Below the pieces are notes generated by a model, which ran no database searches, had not been told where the DNA came from, and saw only the letters and a program-made list of their open reading frames with translations. DNA of 64,000 nucleotides from JAFNAG01 sp963721405 (GTDB lineage Bacteria > Acidobacteriota > UBA6911): positions 310,001-374,000 of the forward strand of contig CAVRJA010000003.1 in NCBI GenBank assembly GCA_963721405.1, in the 5' to 3' direction. A program made the position numbers and the translations under genes. Shown piece after piece: positions 1 to 8,234 of the stretch (position 1 is the first letter of the stretch; every line of letters starts with the position of its first letter).

Positions 1-1
1 G

Positions 2-1372
2 GAAGTAAAGGAGCGCATCCTCGAACAGCTTGGGGTTCTCAAGCTCAACCCTTCCGCCAAGGCGCCCATATTGTGCTTTCTTGGCCCGCCGGGGGTGGGG
101 AAAACCTCGCTTGGCCAGTCGATTGCCCGGGCATTGGGCCGCCGCTTTGAGCGCTTGAGCCTGGGAGGGATGCATGATGAAGCCGAGCTTCGCGGCCATC
201 GGCGCACTTACATCGGCGCCATGCCGGGTCGGATCATCCAGGCCATCCGGCGCACGGCGGTGAACAACCCCGTCCTGATGCTCGACGAGGTGGACAAGCT
301 CGGCCGGGACTTCAGAGGCGATCCGGCAGCCGCCCTGCTGGAAATCCTGGATCCGGAGCAGAACCGTACCTTCCGCGACAACTACCTGGATCTGCCGTTC
401 GACCTTTCAAAGGTTCTTTTCATTACCACCGCAAATTCCCTGGAGACAATCCCGCGCGCGCTGCTGGACCGCATGGAGCTGCTAAGGCTGCCCGGCTACA
501 GCGAGGAGGAGAAGATCCAGATCGCGCTCCGCTACCTGGTCAGCCGGCAGTTGCAGCACGCGGGGCTGAAGCCCGAGCAGTGCGTGATCCCCGAAGAGAC
601 GCTTGCGCGCATCATCTCGCGCTACACGCGCGAAGCCGGTGTTCGCCAGTTGGAACGGGCCATCGGGCGGATCACCCGGAAGGTCGCGTTGCGATTCGCC
701 GAAGGAATCGCCGGCACCGTGACCGTCACCCCGGATCAACTCGACGACATGCTCGGTTCCGAACAGGCATTTCTGGAACAGACACGCAAGGAGTTGCCCG
801 CAGGCGTCGCCACGGGCCTCGCCTGGACCGAGAGCGGAGGAGAGGTGCTTTACGTGGAAGCGGCCATCCTGCCTTCAGGGCGGGACCTCATTTTAACCGG
901 GCAGCTGGGCGAAGTCATGAGGGAGTCGGCGCAGGCTGCGCGGAGCTATATCTGGTCACATGCAGGCGAACTGGGCATCGATCCTCAACAGATTCAATCC
1001 TCCGGCCTCCACATCCATGTGCCGGCCGGCGCCGTGCCCAAGGATGGCCCATCCGCCGGCACCACGATCGCGGCCGCCCTGGCTTCGCTGTATACGAAAT
1101 CGCCGACACGCAGCGACACGGCGATGACGGGCGAGATTACCCTGGCCGGCCTTGTCCTCCCGGTCGGCGGGATCAAGGAGAAGATACTGGCTGCGCGGCG
1201 CGCGGGAATTCTGCGGATCATCCTCCCGCGGGAGAATGAGAGAAACTTGCGCGATCTGCCGGATCACGTCCGCCAGGAAATGGAATTCGTCCTGGTCGAC
1301 AACATCCAGGACCTTTTCAGGGCGGTCATCGCTTCCCTTTCCGACCAGTTCATGAAGCCCGTCGGGGTTTGA
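2..1372 (+). CDS. lon: ATP-dependent Lon protease, C-terminal part (cut by window start)
   Basis: The frame is open from base 2, so the gene begins before the window; 456 residues are visible. They start just before the Walker A motif (GPPGVGKTS), continue through Walker B (VLMLDEVDKLG) and the AAA+ lid, and end in the Lon S16 protease domain. The catalytic Ser lies in DGPSAGTT (visible residue about 351) and the Lys in GGIKEKIL (about 392), the expected dyad and spacing. Lon degrades damaged and regulatory proteins in the cytoplasm. The visible part is intact up to its stop. It is convergent with the NusG-like gene, and a terminal inverted-repeat element lies between them. Only the N-terminal LON domain is out of view. 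Confidence 0.97.
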   Translation, partial: EVKERILEQLGVLKLNPSAKAPILCFLGPPGVGKTSLGQSIARALGRRFERLSLGGMHDEAELRGHRRTYIGAMPGRIIQAIRRTAVNNPVLMLDEVDKLGRDFRGDPAAALLEILDPEQNRTFRDNYLDLPFDLSKVLFITTANSLETIPRALLDRMELLRLPGYSEEEKIQIALRYLVSRQLQHAGLKPEQCVIPEETLARIISRYTREAGVRQLERAIGRITRKVALRFAEGIAGTVTVTPDQLDDMLGSEQAFLEQTRKELPAGVATGLAWTESGGEVLYVEAAILPSGRDLILTGQLGEVMRESAQAARSYIWSHAGELGIDPQQIQSSGLHIHVPAGAVPKDGPSAGTTIAAALASLYTKSPTRSDTAMTGEITLAGLVLPVGGIKEKILAARRAGILRIILPRENERNLRDLPDHVRQEMEFVLVDNIQDLFRAVIASLSDQFMKPVGV

Positions 1373-1380
1373 CGCTAATT

Positions 1381-1690
1381 AGTTTCTGTCGCGAAACTCC
1401 ATGGCAGCACAATCGGCGCGCAAGATCTCCGCCCCCGAGCTGGCCACGGCTTTAGTCACAGGCTAGCGCGTAGCGCGCAGCCCCCGGTGGGACATTGCAC
1501 AGCGAAGAGCCCCGGTGACAGAAGCCTTTGGCGCACATAGCCTTTCGCCCCTGCCGGGGCTCGTTTAAATGCAACTTCCTGCCGGGGGCCGCGCGTCGCT
1601 GAAAAGCGCGCCGCTTGCCCCCGGCTACTCTCTGGCGCCCCTCCTGGGCGCTGTGCCCTGTGGCCGAATTCGAGTTTCGCGACAGAAACC
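1381..1690. repeat. Element E1 with 18-bp perfect inverted ends
   Basis: The left end GTTTCTGTCGCGAAACTC (1382-1399) is repeated as its exact complement at 1672-1689, giving a 308-bp unit. Inside are two strong hairpins: AGCCCCGG/CCGGGGCT (1508-1515 with 1554-1561) and GCCGGGGGC/GCCCCCGGC (1581-1589 with 1617-1625). There is no convincing reading frame. The unit fills the gap between the convergent stops of lon and the NusG-like gene. The same end sequence occurs near 31226, 36001 and 58836. Confidence 0.8.
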
Positions 1691-1704
1691 AGCCAGGGAC
1701 CGCC

Positions 1705-2340
1705 TTAGAGCGGGTGCACGTCGGAGGCGTCGATTTCGACCGCCACCGCCTGACGAATCAGGTCGACCTGCAGCACGAAACGGAACTTCCCCCTCTTCTG
1801 CACTAACCTTCCCTGGACCCCCTTCAGGGGCCCGGCGATCACTTCCACACGACGGCCGATCTGCATATACGGATAGGGATCTATGGCGAGATTCGATTCC
1901 AAAAACAGCCTGACGCCATCGATCTGCTCTTGCGGGATCGGCGCCGTCTGACCGTTGAAACCGACGAAACGCACTGCACCGGGGACATTCAGTACCCGGT
2001 AGCGATTGGCGGGAGTGTCGACATGGCGCACAAAGAGGTAGCCCGGGAACAGCGGCAGCCAGATCCTCTTCTTCCGGTCCTTCCACCGGCTGAGGATCTC
2101 GCGCATCGGCAGGAAAACCTCGACCGACCGGTCCGCCAGCTCGCTCATGAGTTTCTTTTCGAACCGGCTGCGCGTGTAAAGCGCAAACCATGCCGCATGG
2201 GCGGGATTTGACTCCAAAGCCGGGCCGGCGTCTATCGCCATGTCAGGGGCTTTGATGAGGGGCTCGTCCCCGGCTGCCTCGTCATCGGCATGCGCCAGGG
2301 GTGTGATGAGCTTCTTGCCGTCCATTCCACTGATTTCCAT
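1705..2340 (-). CDS. NusG/RfaH-like transcription antitermination factor (UpxY type)
   Basis: 211 residues from the chosen ATG at 2340; another ATG at 2325 is possible and neither has a strong ribosome site. After a variable 40-residue leader comes the NGN domain, starting AWFALYTRSRFEKKL and including LFPGYLFVRH. A KOW-type segment follows (GRRVEVIAGPLKGVQGRLV). These are the hallmarks of NusG paralogues that bind RNA polymerase and reduce pausing, usually on polysaccharide or secondary-metabolite operons. It is not the housekeeping nusG, which normally sits beside secE and rplK. No polysaccharide genes are visible nearby, so its target operon is unknown. Confidence 0.85.
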   Translation of the reverse strand: MEISGMDGKKLITPLAHADDEAAGDEPLIKAPDMAIDAGPALESNPAHAAWFALYTRSRFEKKLMSELADRSVEVFLPMREILSRWKDRKKRIWLPLFPGYLFVRHVDTPANRYRVLNVPGAVRFVGFNGQTAPIPQEQIDGVRLFLESNLAIDPYPYMQIGRRVEVIAGPLKGVQGRLVQKRGKFRFVLQVDLIRQAVAVEIDASDVHPL

Positions 2341-2551
2341 GTTCGTATACCCGGATGACCCGCACCGCCGGATATCCGTCGTCGTACCCGGTGCGTGGTC
2401 GAAAATCCAAAACATCTGGCATACTCGGAGATCGAGTGCCGGACCTGCGAGGGAATATAATAACGGCGCTCAGTCCTGTCAAGACACAGCGGTCATCCAG
2501 TTGCAATCGCCATTCGTCATTCCCCGCCGCATCATGGCATACTTGAGTGGC

Positions 2552-3553
2552 ATGGCAAACGCGAAAGTGCTGAACGGAGCCGATCCGGATTCAATTGCGG
2601 AAGCTGCGGCCGTTATCCGCCGGGGTGGCCTGGTTGCGTTTCCGACTGAGACGGTGTATGGGCTGGGCGCGGACGCGTGCAATCCGCTTGCCGTCGCGCG
2701 CGTGTTCGAAGTCAAGCAGCGTCCGCGCATGGATCCCATCATCGTCCACGTGGCGGACCCTGGGTCGGCGAATCGCTATGGACGGTTCCCCGCCGCAATC
2801 GCTCAGTCGCTGATGGAGCGATTCTGGCCCGGCCCGCTGACCCTGGTGGTTCCCCGGACCGACCTGGTTCCGCCCATCGTCACAGCCGGACTGGATTCGG
2901 TTGCCATCCGCATGCCCGCCCATCCGATTGCGCTCGATCTGATCCGCACCGCGGGCTGCGCGCTGGCCGCCCCGAGCGCCAATCTCTTCGGATCGGTCAG
3001 CCCGACCGAGGCGGCGCACGTCGCTAGACAACTCTCTGATCGCATTGATCTCATTCTGGACGGCGGCAGGTGCCCGGTCGGCGTCGAATCCACGGTCCTG
3101 TCCCTGATCGACGATCCGCCGCGGATCCTGAGAGCGGGCGGTGTGCCTAAGGAAGCGCTCTCTAGCGTTCTGGGCAGGATCGAATGGCTCACGGAAGCTC
3201 AGGGCCGGCCACAGGCGCCGGGTCAATTGAGCCGCCATTATGCCACGCGAACGCCCCTCGAAATCGTGCACGAAGGGGACCCGAAGAGCGCAGCCGGTCC
3301 CGGGGAACGCGTGGGGCTGCTGACATTCACGGCGCCGCAGCTGACCGCCGGCTATGAGGTTGTGGAAGTCCTGTCCCCGAACGGAGACCTGAGGGAGGCA
3401 GCCGCGAATCTCTTCGCTGCTCTGCACAGGCTCGACGCCGTGGGGTTGGATCGCGTGGTGGCATATGGAGTCCCCGAACACGGATTGGGCGTCGCCATCA
3501 TGGACCGTCTCCGGCGCTGCTCCACGCCTGCCGATCCGGCCGCCTTCGAGTAG
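2552..3553 (+). CDS. L-threonylcarbamoyladenylate synthase (Sua5, two-domain form)
   Basis: 333 residues from ATG 2552; an in-frame ATG at 2534 is the alternative. I chose 2552 because the YrdC domain then begins in the usual way, with RRGGLVAFPTETVYGLGADA near residue 28. The YrdC domain (about 1-205) includes KQRPRMDPIIVHV and the SAPSANLFGSVSPT-like segment. The C-terminal Sua5 domain (about 225-333) starts around PGQLSRHYATRTPL, the linker that closes over the active site. The enzyme makes threonylcarbamoyl-AMP from Thr, bicarbonate and ATP for t6A modification of tRNA. It stands alone here, divergent from the NusG-like gene. Confidence 0.92.
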   Translation: MANAKVLNGADPDSIAEAAAVIRRGGLVAFPTETVYGLGADACNPLAVARVFEVKQRPRMDPIIVHVADPGSANRYGRFPAAIAQSLMERFWPGPLTLVVPRTDLVPPIVTAGLDSVAIRMPAHPIALDLIRTAGCALAAPSANLFGSVSPTEAAHVARQLSDRIDLILDGGRCPVGVESTVLSLIDDPPRILRAGGVPKEALSSVLGRIEWLTEAQGRPQAPGQLSRHYATRTPLEIVHEGDPKSAAGPGERVGLLTFTAPQLTAGYEVVEVLSPNGDLREAAANLFAALHRLDAVGLDRVVAYGVPEHGLGVAIMDRLRRCSTPADPAAFE

Positions 3554-3713
3554 CCGGCGCGCAGCCGGGGCGCTCGTGGCCCTCCAACAGTCGATTCCTT
3601 CGGCAGGTTTCCAAAGGCATGAGTATCTTTGCCGTGCCTGAATCGCAGATGTACATCCGCAGTATTCGTGGATCCCATGATCTCATGCTAAAGTTACACT
3701 TCCAGGGGGCGGA

Positions 3714-4196
3714 ATGGTTATGCTCGACTTCAGTGAGATCTTGCCCGGACGGCTCTGGGTGGGCGGATACGTGCGTGCAGAAGAGGTGCCTCGACTGAAA
3801 CGGCTCGGCATCACGACGGTCGTCAGCCTCCAGACGGACGGAGATTTGAGCGAGTACGGCCTCACGCCCATCGAGCTTGCCCGCGCCTATGACGTTGCCC
3901 GTATCGAGTTCCGGCGCGTGCCCACCCTTGATTTCGACCGTGAGGAACTGGAACGCAACCTGCCTGAGGCCGTGGCCCAGGTCGAGGACGTTCTGGCAAA
4001 CCCCTATGCCCGGCTGTACCTGCATTGCACGGCAGGTGTGAACCGATCCGCCACGACCGCCGCAGCATTTCTCATCAGGTCACGCGGGCTTTCCGCCGCT
4101 GAAGCCTGCCGTTATCTGCAGGCCCGGCGCGACTGCAATCCTACCCATGAAATCCTTGAGCGCTATGAAGCCGCGATCCGGGGAGAATTGTCCTGA
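3714..4196 (+). CDS. Dual-specificity protein phosphatase family protein
   Basis: 160 residues. The signature HCTAGVNRS (HCxxGxxRS, about residues 103-111) supplies the catalytic Cys and the phosphate-binding Arg of the Cys-based protein phosphatases. An upstream Asp in TLDFDREELERNL could be the general acid. The N-terminus (FSEILPGRLWVGGYV) matches the start of small DSP domains. A GGGGGCGGA ribosome site lies directly before ATG 3714. The likely role is dephosphorylation of proteins or small phosphorylated ligands in the cytoplasm; the substrate cannot be inferred. Confidence 0.85.
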   Translation: MVMLDFSEILPGRLWVGGYVRAEEVPRLKRLGITTVVSLQTDGDLSEYGLTPIELARAYDVARIEFRRVPTLDFDREELERNLPEAVAQVEDVLANPYARLYLHCTAGVNRSATTAAAFLIRSRGLSAAEACRYLQARRDCNPTHEILERYEAAIRGELS

Positions 4197-4322
4197 GGGG
4201 AGCGGCTGGAAAGGCAAAATGGCATCGACAGAGGATCGGCTTATGTGTGGAAAAGGAATCAACCTGCGGAAGGAGAGCCTGAATCGGGCGAATTCTGACG
4301 TCATGCTGTCTGCGAGAACGAA

Positions 4323-5315
4323 ATGACCCCAAGCATCGCGAGTCCCTGGTTTTTTGTCGCCTTTCTCGGAGTAGTGTTCATTCTGCTTGCGATCGACCTC
4401 GGAGTTTTTCACCGCAGGGCGCACGCGGTCAGCGTGAAGGAGGCCCTCGCCTGGAGCATTGTCTGGGTGTTGCTTTCGGTCCTGTTCGGATCCTGGATCT
4501 ATTCAGAATTCGGCGCGCAGCCCGGGTTGGAGTTCTTCACGGGTTACCTGATTGAATATGCGCTCAGCGTAGACAATATTTTTGTCTTCATCATCATTTT
4601 CTCCTATTTCGCGGTTCCGCCGAAACTCCACCACCGGGTGCTGTTCTGGGGCATTCTGGGCGCCCTGGGGATGCGCGGGGCCTTCATTTTTGCCGGAACA
4701 TCCCTGCTGCACGCCTTTCACTGGGTCATCTACATCTTCGGCGCCCTGCTGATTTTCAGCGCCCTTAAGATCCTGCAGCAAAAGGGCGACGCCAAGGTTG
4801 CCCCCGAACGCAATCCGGTTGTCCGTCTGTTCCAGCGCTTCATGCCGGTCGCCTCGAGCTACGGCGGCGGTAAATTTTTCGTGAAGGATGGAGGGAGGAT
4901 CCTGGCCACCCCGCTCGCCCTGGTTTTGATCACAGTGGAGACAACCGACCTGGTTTTCGCACTTGACTCCATCCCGGCAATCTTCGGCGTGACTACCGAC
5001 TGGTTCATCGTTTTCACTTCGAACGTTTGCGCAATCCTTGGCCTGCGCTCCATGTACTTTCTGCTCTCTGCCGTTGTGGACCGATTCGTCTACCTGGGGA
5101 CCGGCTTGGGAATCGTCCTGTTGTTCGTGGGCGTCAAGATGATGGCGACCGACGTCTTCACCATCCCCATCCACATATCCCTGCTCATCGTCGCCGGGAT
5201 CCTTGCCTCATCGGTTGTCCTGTCGCTGATCAAGTCCCCGGACAAGGGAAAATCGAAAACGAAGACTTCACCTGCCGCCGCGCCGCTGGTAAGATCTGAA
5301 CGCAAACGAAGCTGA
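4323..5315 (+). CDS. TerC/Alx family integral membrane protein
   Basis: 330 residues with about eight to nine hydrophobic segments. It has the TerC hallmarks: EYALSVDNIFVFIIIF with its conserved acidic and Asn residues in the membrane (about 75-90), and VETTDLVFALDSIPAIFGVT (about 205-225). Relatives (Alx, MeeF/MeeY) export Mn2+ or help load metals into secreted proteins; tellurite resistance is the historical name. I looked for a yybP-ykoY manganese riboswitch in the 126-bp leader and saw none. The tail is Lys/Ser-rich and presumably cytoplasmic. Confidence 0.93.
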   Translation: MTPSIASPWFFVAFLGVVFILLAIDLGVFHRRAHAVSVKEALAWSIVWVLLSVLFGSWIYSEFGAQPGLEFFTGYLIEYALSVDNIFVFIIIFSYFAVPPKLHHRVLFWGILGALGMRGAFIFAGTSLLHAFHWVIYIFGALLIFSALKILQQKGDAKVAPERNPVVRLFQRFMPVASSYGGGKFFVKDGGRILATPLALVLITVETTDLVFALDSIPAIFGVTTDWFIVFTSNVCAILGLRSMYFLLSAVVDRFVYLGTGLGIVLLFVGVKMMATDVFTIPIHISLLIVAGILASSVVLSLIKSPDKGKSKTKTSPAAAPLVRSERKRS

Positions 5316-5337
5316 CCGCAAGTGGAGGGATTCCGAC

Positions 5338-5562
5338 GTGCCTTTGTACGAATATGAGTGCCGGAGCTGCAGCGCCCGATTTGAGCAATTGGTCTTTGAC
5401 CGGACGGCCAAGGTCGTCTGCAGCAAGTGTGGGAGCGGGGACATCGCGCAACTGCTCTCGACGTTCGCCGTCGGCGCCGAATCCGGCAATGCGGCAGCGC
5501 AAACGAGCCCGTGCGCGGGCTGCCAGGGAATGCAGGGCGGCGAGTGCCCGATGAACCGGTAG
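5338..5562 (+). CDS. FmdB-type zinc ribbon regulatory protein
   Basis: 74 residues with a GTG start at 5338. The sequence begins (V)PLYEYECRSCSARFEQL and has two CxxC pairs (CRSC near residue 9 and CSKC near residue 31), the standard FmdB putative regulator zinc ribbon. A third pair (CAGC) and a final Cys are in the tail. It follows terC by 22 bases and may be cotranscribed. The function of this family is poorly defined. Confidence 0.88.
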   Translation: MPLYEYECRSCSARFEQLVFDRTAKVVCSKCGSGDIAQLLSTFAVGAESGNAAAQTSPCAGCQGMQGGECPMNR

Positions 5563-5602
5563 GTCGTCGTCCTCCGGCGGCAGCCGGCCGGCCGCCAGCG
5601 GC

Positions 5603-6994
5603 CTATGGCTTGCCCCCCTGGCTCATTGCGTTGACGTCGAAGATACGTGTCAGTTCATCTGCGGAGAGCCCCGATTTCTCCCGGGCCAATTCCACGATCG
5701 TCTTCCCGGTCGCCAATGATTCCTTGACGATATCCGCGGCGCGGTCATACCCGATCAGAGGGTTCAGCACCGTCGCCAGCGCGGTGCTGGACTCCGCGTA
5801 TCGCCGGCAGCGTTCGATGTTGGCGGCAATCCCGGTCACGCAGCGCTGGGTCAGGACCCGCAGCGCGTTCGTGAGGATCTGAATCGACTGCAGCAGGTTG
5901 TGCGCCATCACAGGCATCATCACATTGAGTTCGAGCTGGCCGGCGCAGACGGCCCAGGCAATGGCGGTGTCATTGCCGATCACCTGGAAACAGACCATGG
6001 ACGTCATTTCGGGAATGGACGGATTGACCTTGCCCGGCATGATCGACGAGCCCGGCTGGGCGGCCGGAAGGTCGATCTCCGCAAGGCCTGTCGCCGGCCC
6101 GCTGCTCAACAACCGCAGGTCGTTGCAGATCCGCAGGACTTCCATTGCCAGCATCCGCAAGGACGACGAAAGCGCGGCAACCGGATAATTACTCTGCATG
6201 CTGGCACGCAAGTCAGTGGCGGGCCAGAACTCGATGCCGCAATATTGGGAGATCCTTTCCACGAGCTTGAATCGGAATCGCGGGTGGGTGTTGAGACCGG
6301 TCCCGACGGCGCTCCCTCCGATGGCCAGCTCCTCGAGCCGGCGGGACGCGGAAGTGATGTTCTCCGCCGCCCGCCGGATCGCTTCGGCGTACGCCGCAAA
6401 TTCCTGCCCGAGAGTCACGGGGACAGCGTCCTGCAAGTGGGTCCGGCCCGATTTGACGACCTCTCTGAACGCGGCGCCCCGTTCGGCCAGCGCGTCGCTG
6501 AGCTTTCCGAGAACGTGGATCAGCGCCGGAATCTGCCTGCGCGCCGCCATGCACATGACCGTGGGGAAGGTGTCGTTGGTCGACTGCGCCATGTTCACAT
6601 GATCGTTCGGGTGCACCGGCGCCGTCCCCCCTCGTGTCCCGGTGAGGATTTCGTTGGCGCGGCCGGCAAGGACTTCATTGACGTTCATGTGAAACGAGGT
6701 CCCTGCGCCCGAGTGAAAGGCGTCCACGACGAACTGGTCGCGCAGCGCGCCCCCGAGGATTTCATCCGCAGCCCGGACTATGGCCACACTCCGTTCGGCA
6801 TTGAGAGACCCGAGTTCCTGAAGGACTTCGGCCGCCGCCTTCTTGAGCAGGACATAATTCTCGATCATGGCCGGATGAACCTGCATCCCGCTGATCGGGT
6901 AGTTTTCCAGTGCACGCGCCGTTTGCGCGCCATAATAGACGGACACCGGCACCCGGACTTCCCCGAGCGAATCTCGTTCTGTTCTGAACTCCAT
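5603..6994 (-). CDS. Aspartate ammonia-lyase / class II fumarase family enzyme
   Basis: 463 residues from ATG 6994, fixed by a strong GAGGGAGGGG ribosome site. The open frame runs on upstream but that part lacks family similarity. The signature GSSIMPGKVNPS carries the mobile catalytic Ser loop, and HPNDHVNMAQSTNDTFPT and SGRTHLQDAVP are the other two conserved regions. Several positions favour aspartase over fumarase: GAGTSFHMNVNEV (GTS rather than GTQ), LGQEFAAYAEAI, VNPSIPEM and GQLELNVMMP. Aspartase converts aspartate to fumarate and ammonia. Fumarase activity remains possible because some positions, such as the HPNDHVN segment, are mixed. Confidence 0.8.
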   Translation of the reverse strand: MEFRTERDSLGEVRVPVSVYYGAQTARALENYPISGMQVHPAMIENYVLLKKAAAEVLQELGSLNAERSVAIVRAADEILGGALRDQFVVDAFHSGAGTSFHMNVNEVLAGRANEILTGTRGGTAPVHPNDHVNMAQSTNDTFPTVMCMAARRQIPALIHVLGKLSDALAERGAAFREVVKSGRTHLQDAVPVTLGQEFAAYAEAIRRAAENITSASRRLEELAIGGSAVGTGLNTHPRFRFKLVERISQYCGIEFWPATDLRASMQSNYPVAALSSSLRMLAMEVLRICNDLRLLSSGPATGLAEIDLPAAQPGSSIMPGKVNPSIPEMTSMVCFQVIGNDTAIAWAVCAGQLELNVMMPVMAHNLLQSIQILTNALRVLTQRCVTGIAANIERCRRYAESSTALATVLNPLIGYDRAADIVKESLATGKTIVELAREKSGLSADELTRIFDVNAMSQGGKP

Positions 6995-7186
6995 ATCCCC
7001 TCCCTCGCGCCGACGAAATGGAGCCGCTCCGATCGTTGCCCCCCACATTCTCCAGTGCGCCAGCCCGTGTGCAGGGATCGAAATGCTCCTCGCCCCGGAT
7101 GAGTTCACGGCCGGCGCCCCAGGCGGACCTCCGCGGGACGACCCCAATTTCTAATTTTCCGCCTTTTGCGAACGCTATGGGATCTC

Positions 7187-7192
7187 TATAAT
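7187..7192 (+). promoter_or_regulatory. -10 box for the alpha/beta hydrolase gene
   Basis: A perfect TATAAT lies 12 bases before ATG 7205, so transcription would start within a few bases of the start codon and the message would be almost leaderless. There is no good TTGACA partner; TTTTGC at 7164-7169 is the closest at 17-bp spacing. Confidence 0.5.
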
Positions 7193-7204
7193 GCATAAAT
7201 CTTT

Positions 7205-8062
7205 ATGGAACCCATTTCCGAGTACTATTATTCGCACCGATTGAAGCTGCACTTCTGGGACTGGGGCGGAGAAGGCAAGCCGAATCTCGTGCTCGTGCAC
7301 GGAAGCCGGGATCACGCGCGGAGCTGGGACCTGGTCGCCCGGGCCCTCAGCCGACACTTCCGCATCGTGGCGCCTGACTTGCGGGGACATGGCGACAGCA
7401 GCTGGGCCTACGGGGCCATGTACAGCATCCCCGAATACGTCCTGGATATTTCCGCCCTTGTCGACATCATCGGGCAGCACCCGGTGTACCTGATCGGCCA
7501 TTCCCTCGGGGGGGCTGTGGTCATGCAGTATGCGGGGATCTATCCGGATCGGGTCAAAAAGCTGGTTTCCATCGAAGGATATGGCCCCGCGCCCGAGAAG
7601 CTCGTGCCGCGGCCGGCCCACGAGCGGCTCAGGAAATGGATCGAGAACATGCGCGATTACGAGACCCGGTCCCCCCACCGCTACGCGGGCCTGAACGAGG
7701 CGATCCAACGCATGCAGGAAGCCAATCCCCACCTCTCGCAGGAAATGGCGCGCCACCTGACTCTGTTCGGGGCGAACTGGAATCCAGACGCCACGCTGAT
7801 CTGGAAATTCGACAACTACGTCCGGGCCTTCTCCCCGTATGGCTTTAACATGGAGGACGCCCAGGAAATCTGGCGCAGCATCACGTGCCCCGTCCTGCTG
7901 TTTCGCGGCCTGGACAGCTGGGCTGTTGACCCGGAGAAAGACGGGCGCATTCACGCCATTCCCGACTACCGGCTGGTGAACATTTCGAACGCCGGACACT
8001 GGGTCCACCACGATCAGCCTGCCCGTTTCATCGAAGAAACGGAGAAGTTCCTGCTCGGCTAG
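7205..8062 (+). CDS. Alpha/beta hydrolase
   Basis: 285 residues. The fold shows an oxyanion HG pair in LVLVHGSRDHARSWD, APDLRGHGDSS, the nucleophile elbow GHSLGG (Ser near residue 99) and the late His in NAGHWVHHDQP near residue 266. The acid may be Asp in RGLDSWAVDP. These features fit the epoxide-hydrolase/esterase-like branch. The substrate is unknown. It is divergent from the aspartase gene with about 210 bp between start codons. Confidence 0.88.
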   Translation: MEPISEYYYSHRLKLHFWDWGGEGKPNLVLVHGSRDHARSWDLVARALSRHFRIVAPDLRGHGDSSWAYGAMYSIPEYVLDISALVDIIGQHPVYLIGHSLGGAVVMQYAGIYPDRVKKLVSIEGYGPAPEKLVPRPAHERLRKWIENMRDYETRSPHRYAGLNEAIQRMQEANPHLSQEMARHLTLFGANWNPDATLIWKFDNYVRAFSPYGFNMEDAQEIWRSITCPVLLFRGLDSWAVDPEKDGRIHAIPDYRLVNISNAGHWVHHDQPARFIEETEKFLLG

Positions 8063-8234
8063 CCGGGATAATCGGATGAGGGCAAACCGTCGCCTTTGCG
8101 CTTGCAGGAGGGGTGCAATCGGTGCTAGGGTCACACTTCATGCTGCCGATATTGGTCCCAAACCCGGCCTGGATCCGATGGGAACTCAGACCGTTGGTGC
8201 CGAGTCTAAAACAAACCTTATTGCGGAGTGTCGC

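Noticed and set aside
4197..4322. Manganese riboswitch before terC
   Set aside because: The conserved yybP-ykoY core was not found in the 126-bp leader.
6995..7147. N-terminal extension of the aspartase-family protein
   Set aside because: The added 51 residues have no similarity, and a strong ribosome site marks the internal ATG 6994.
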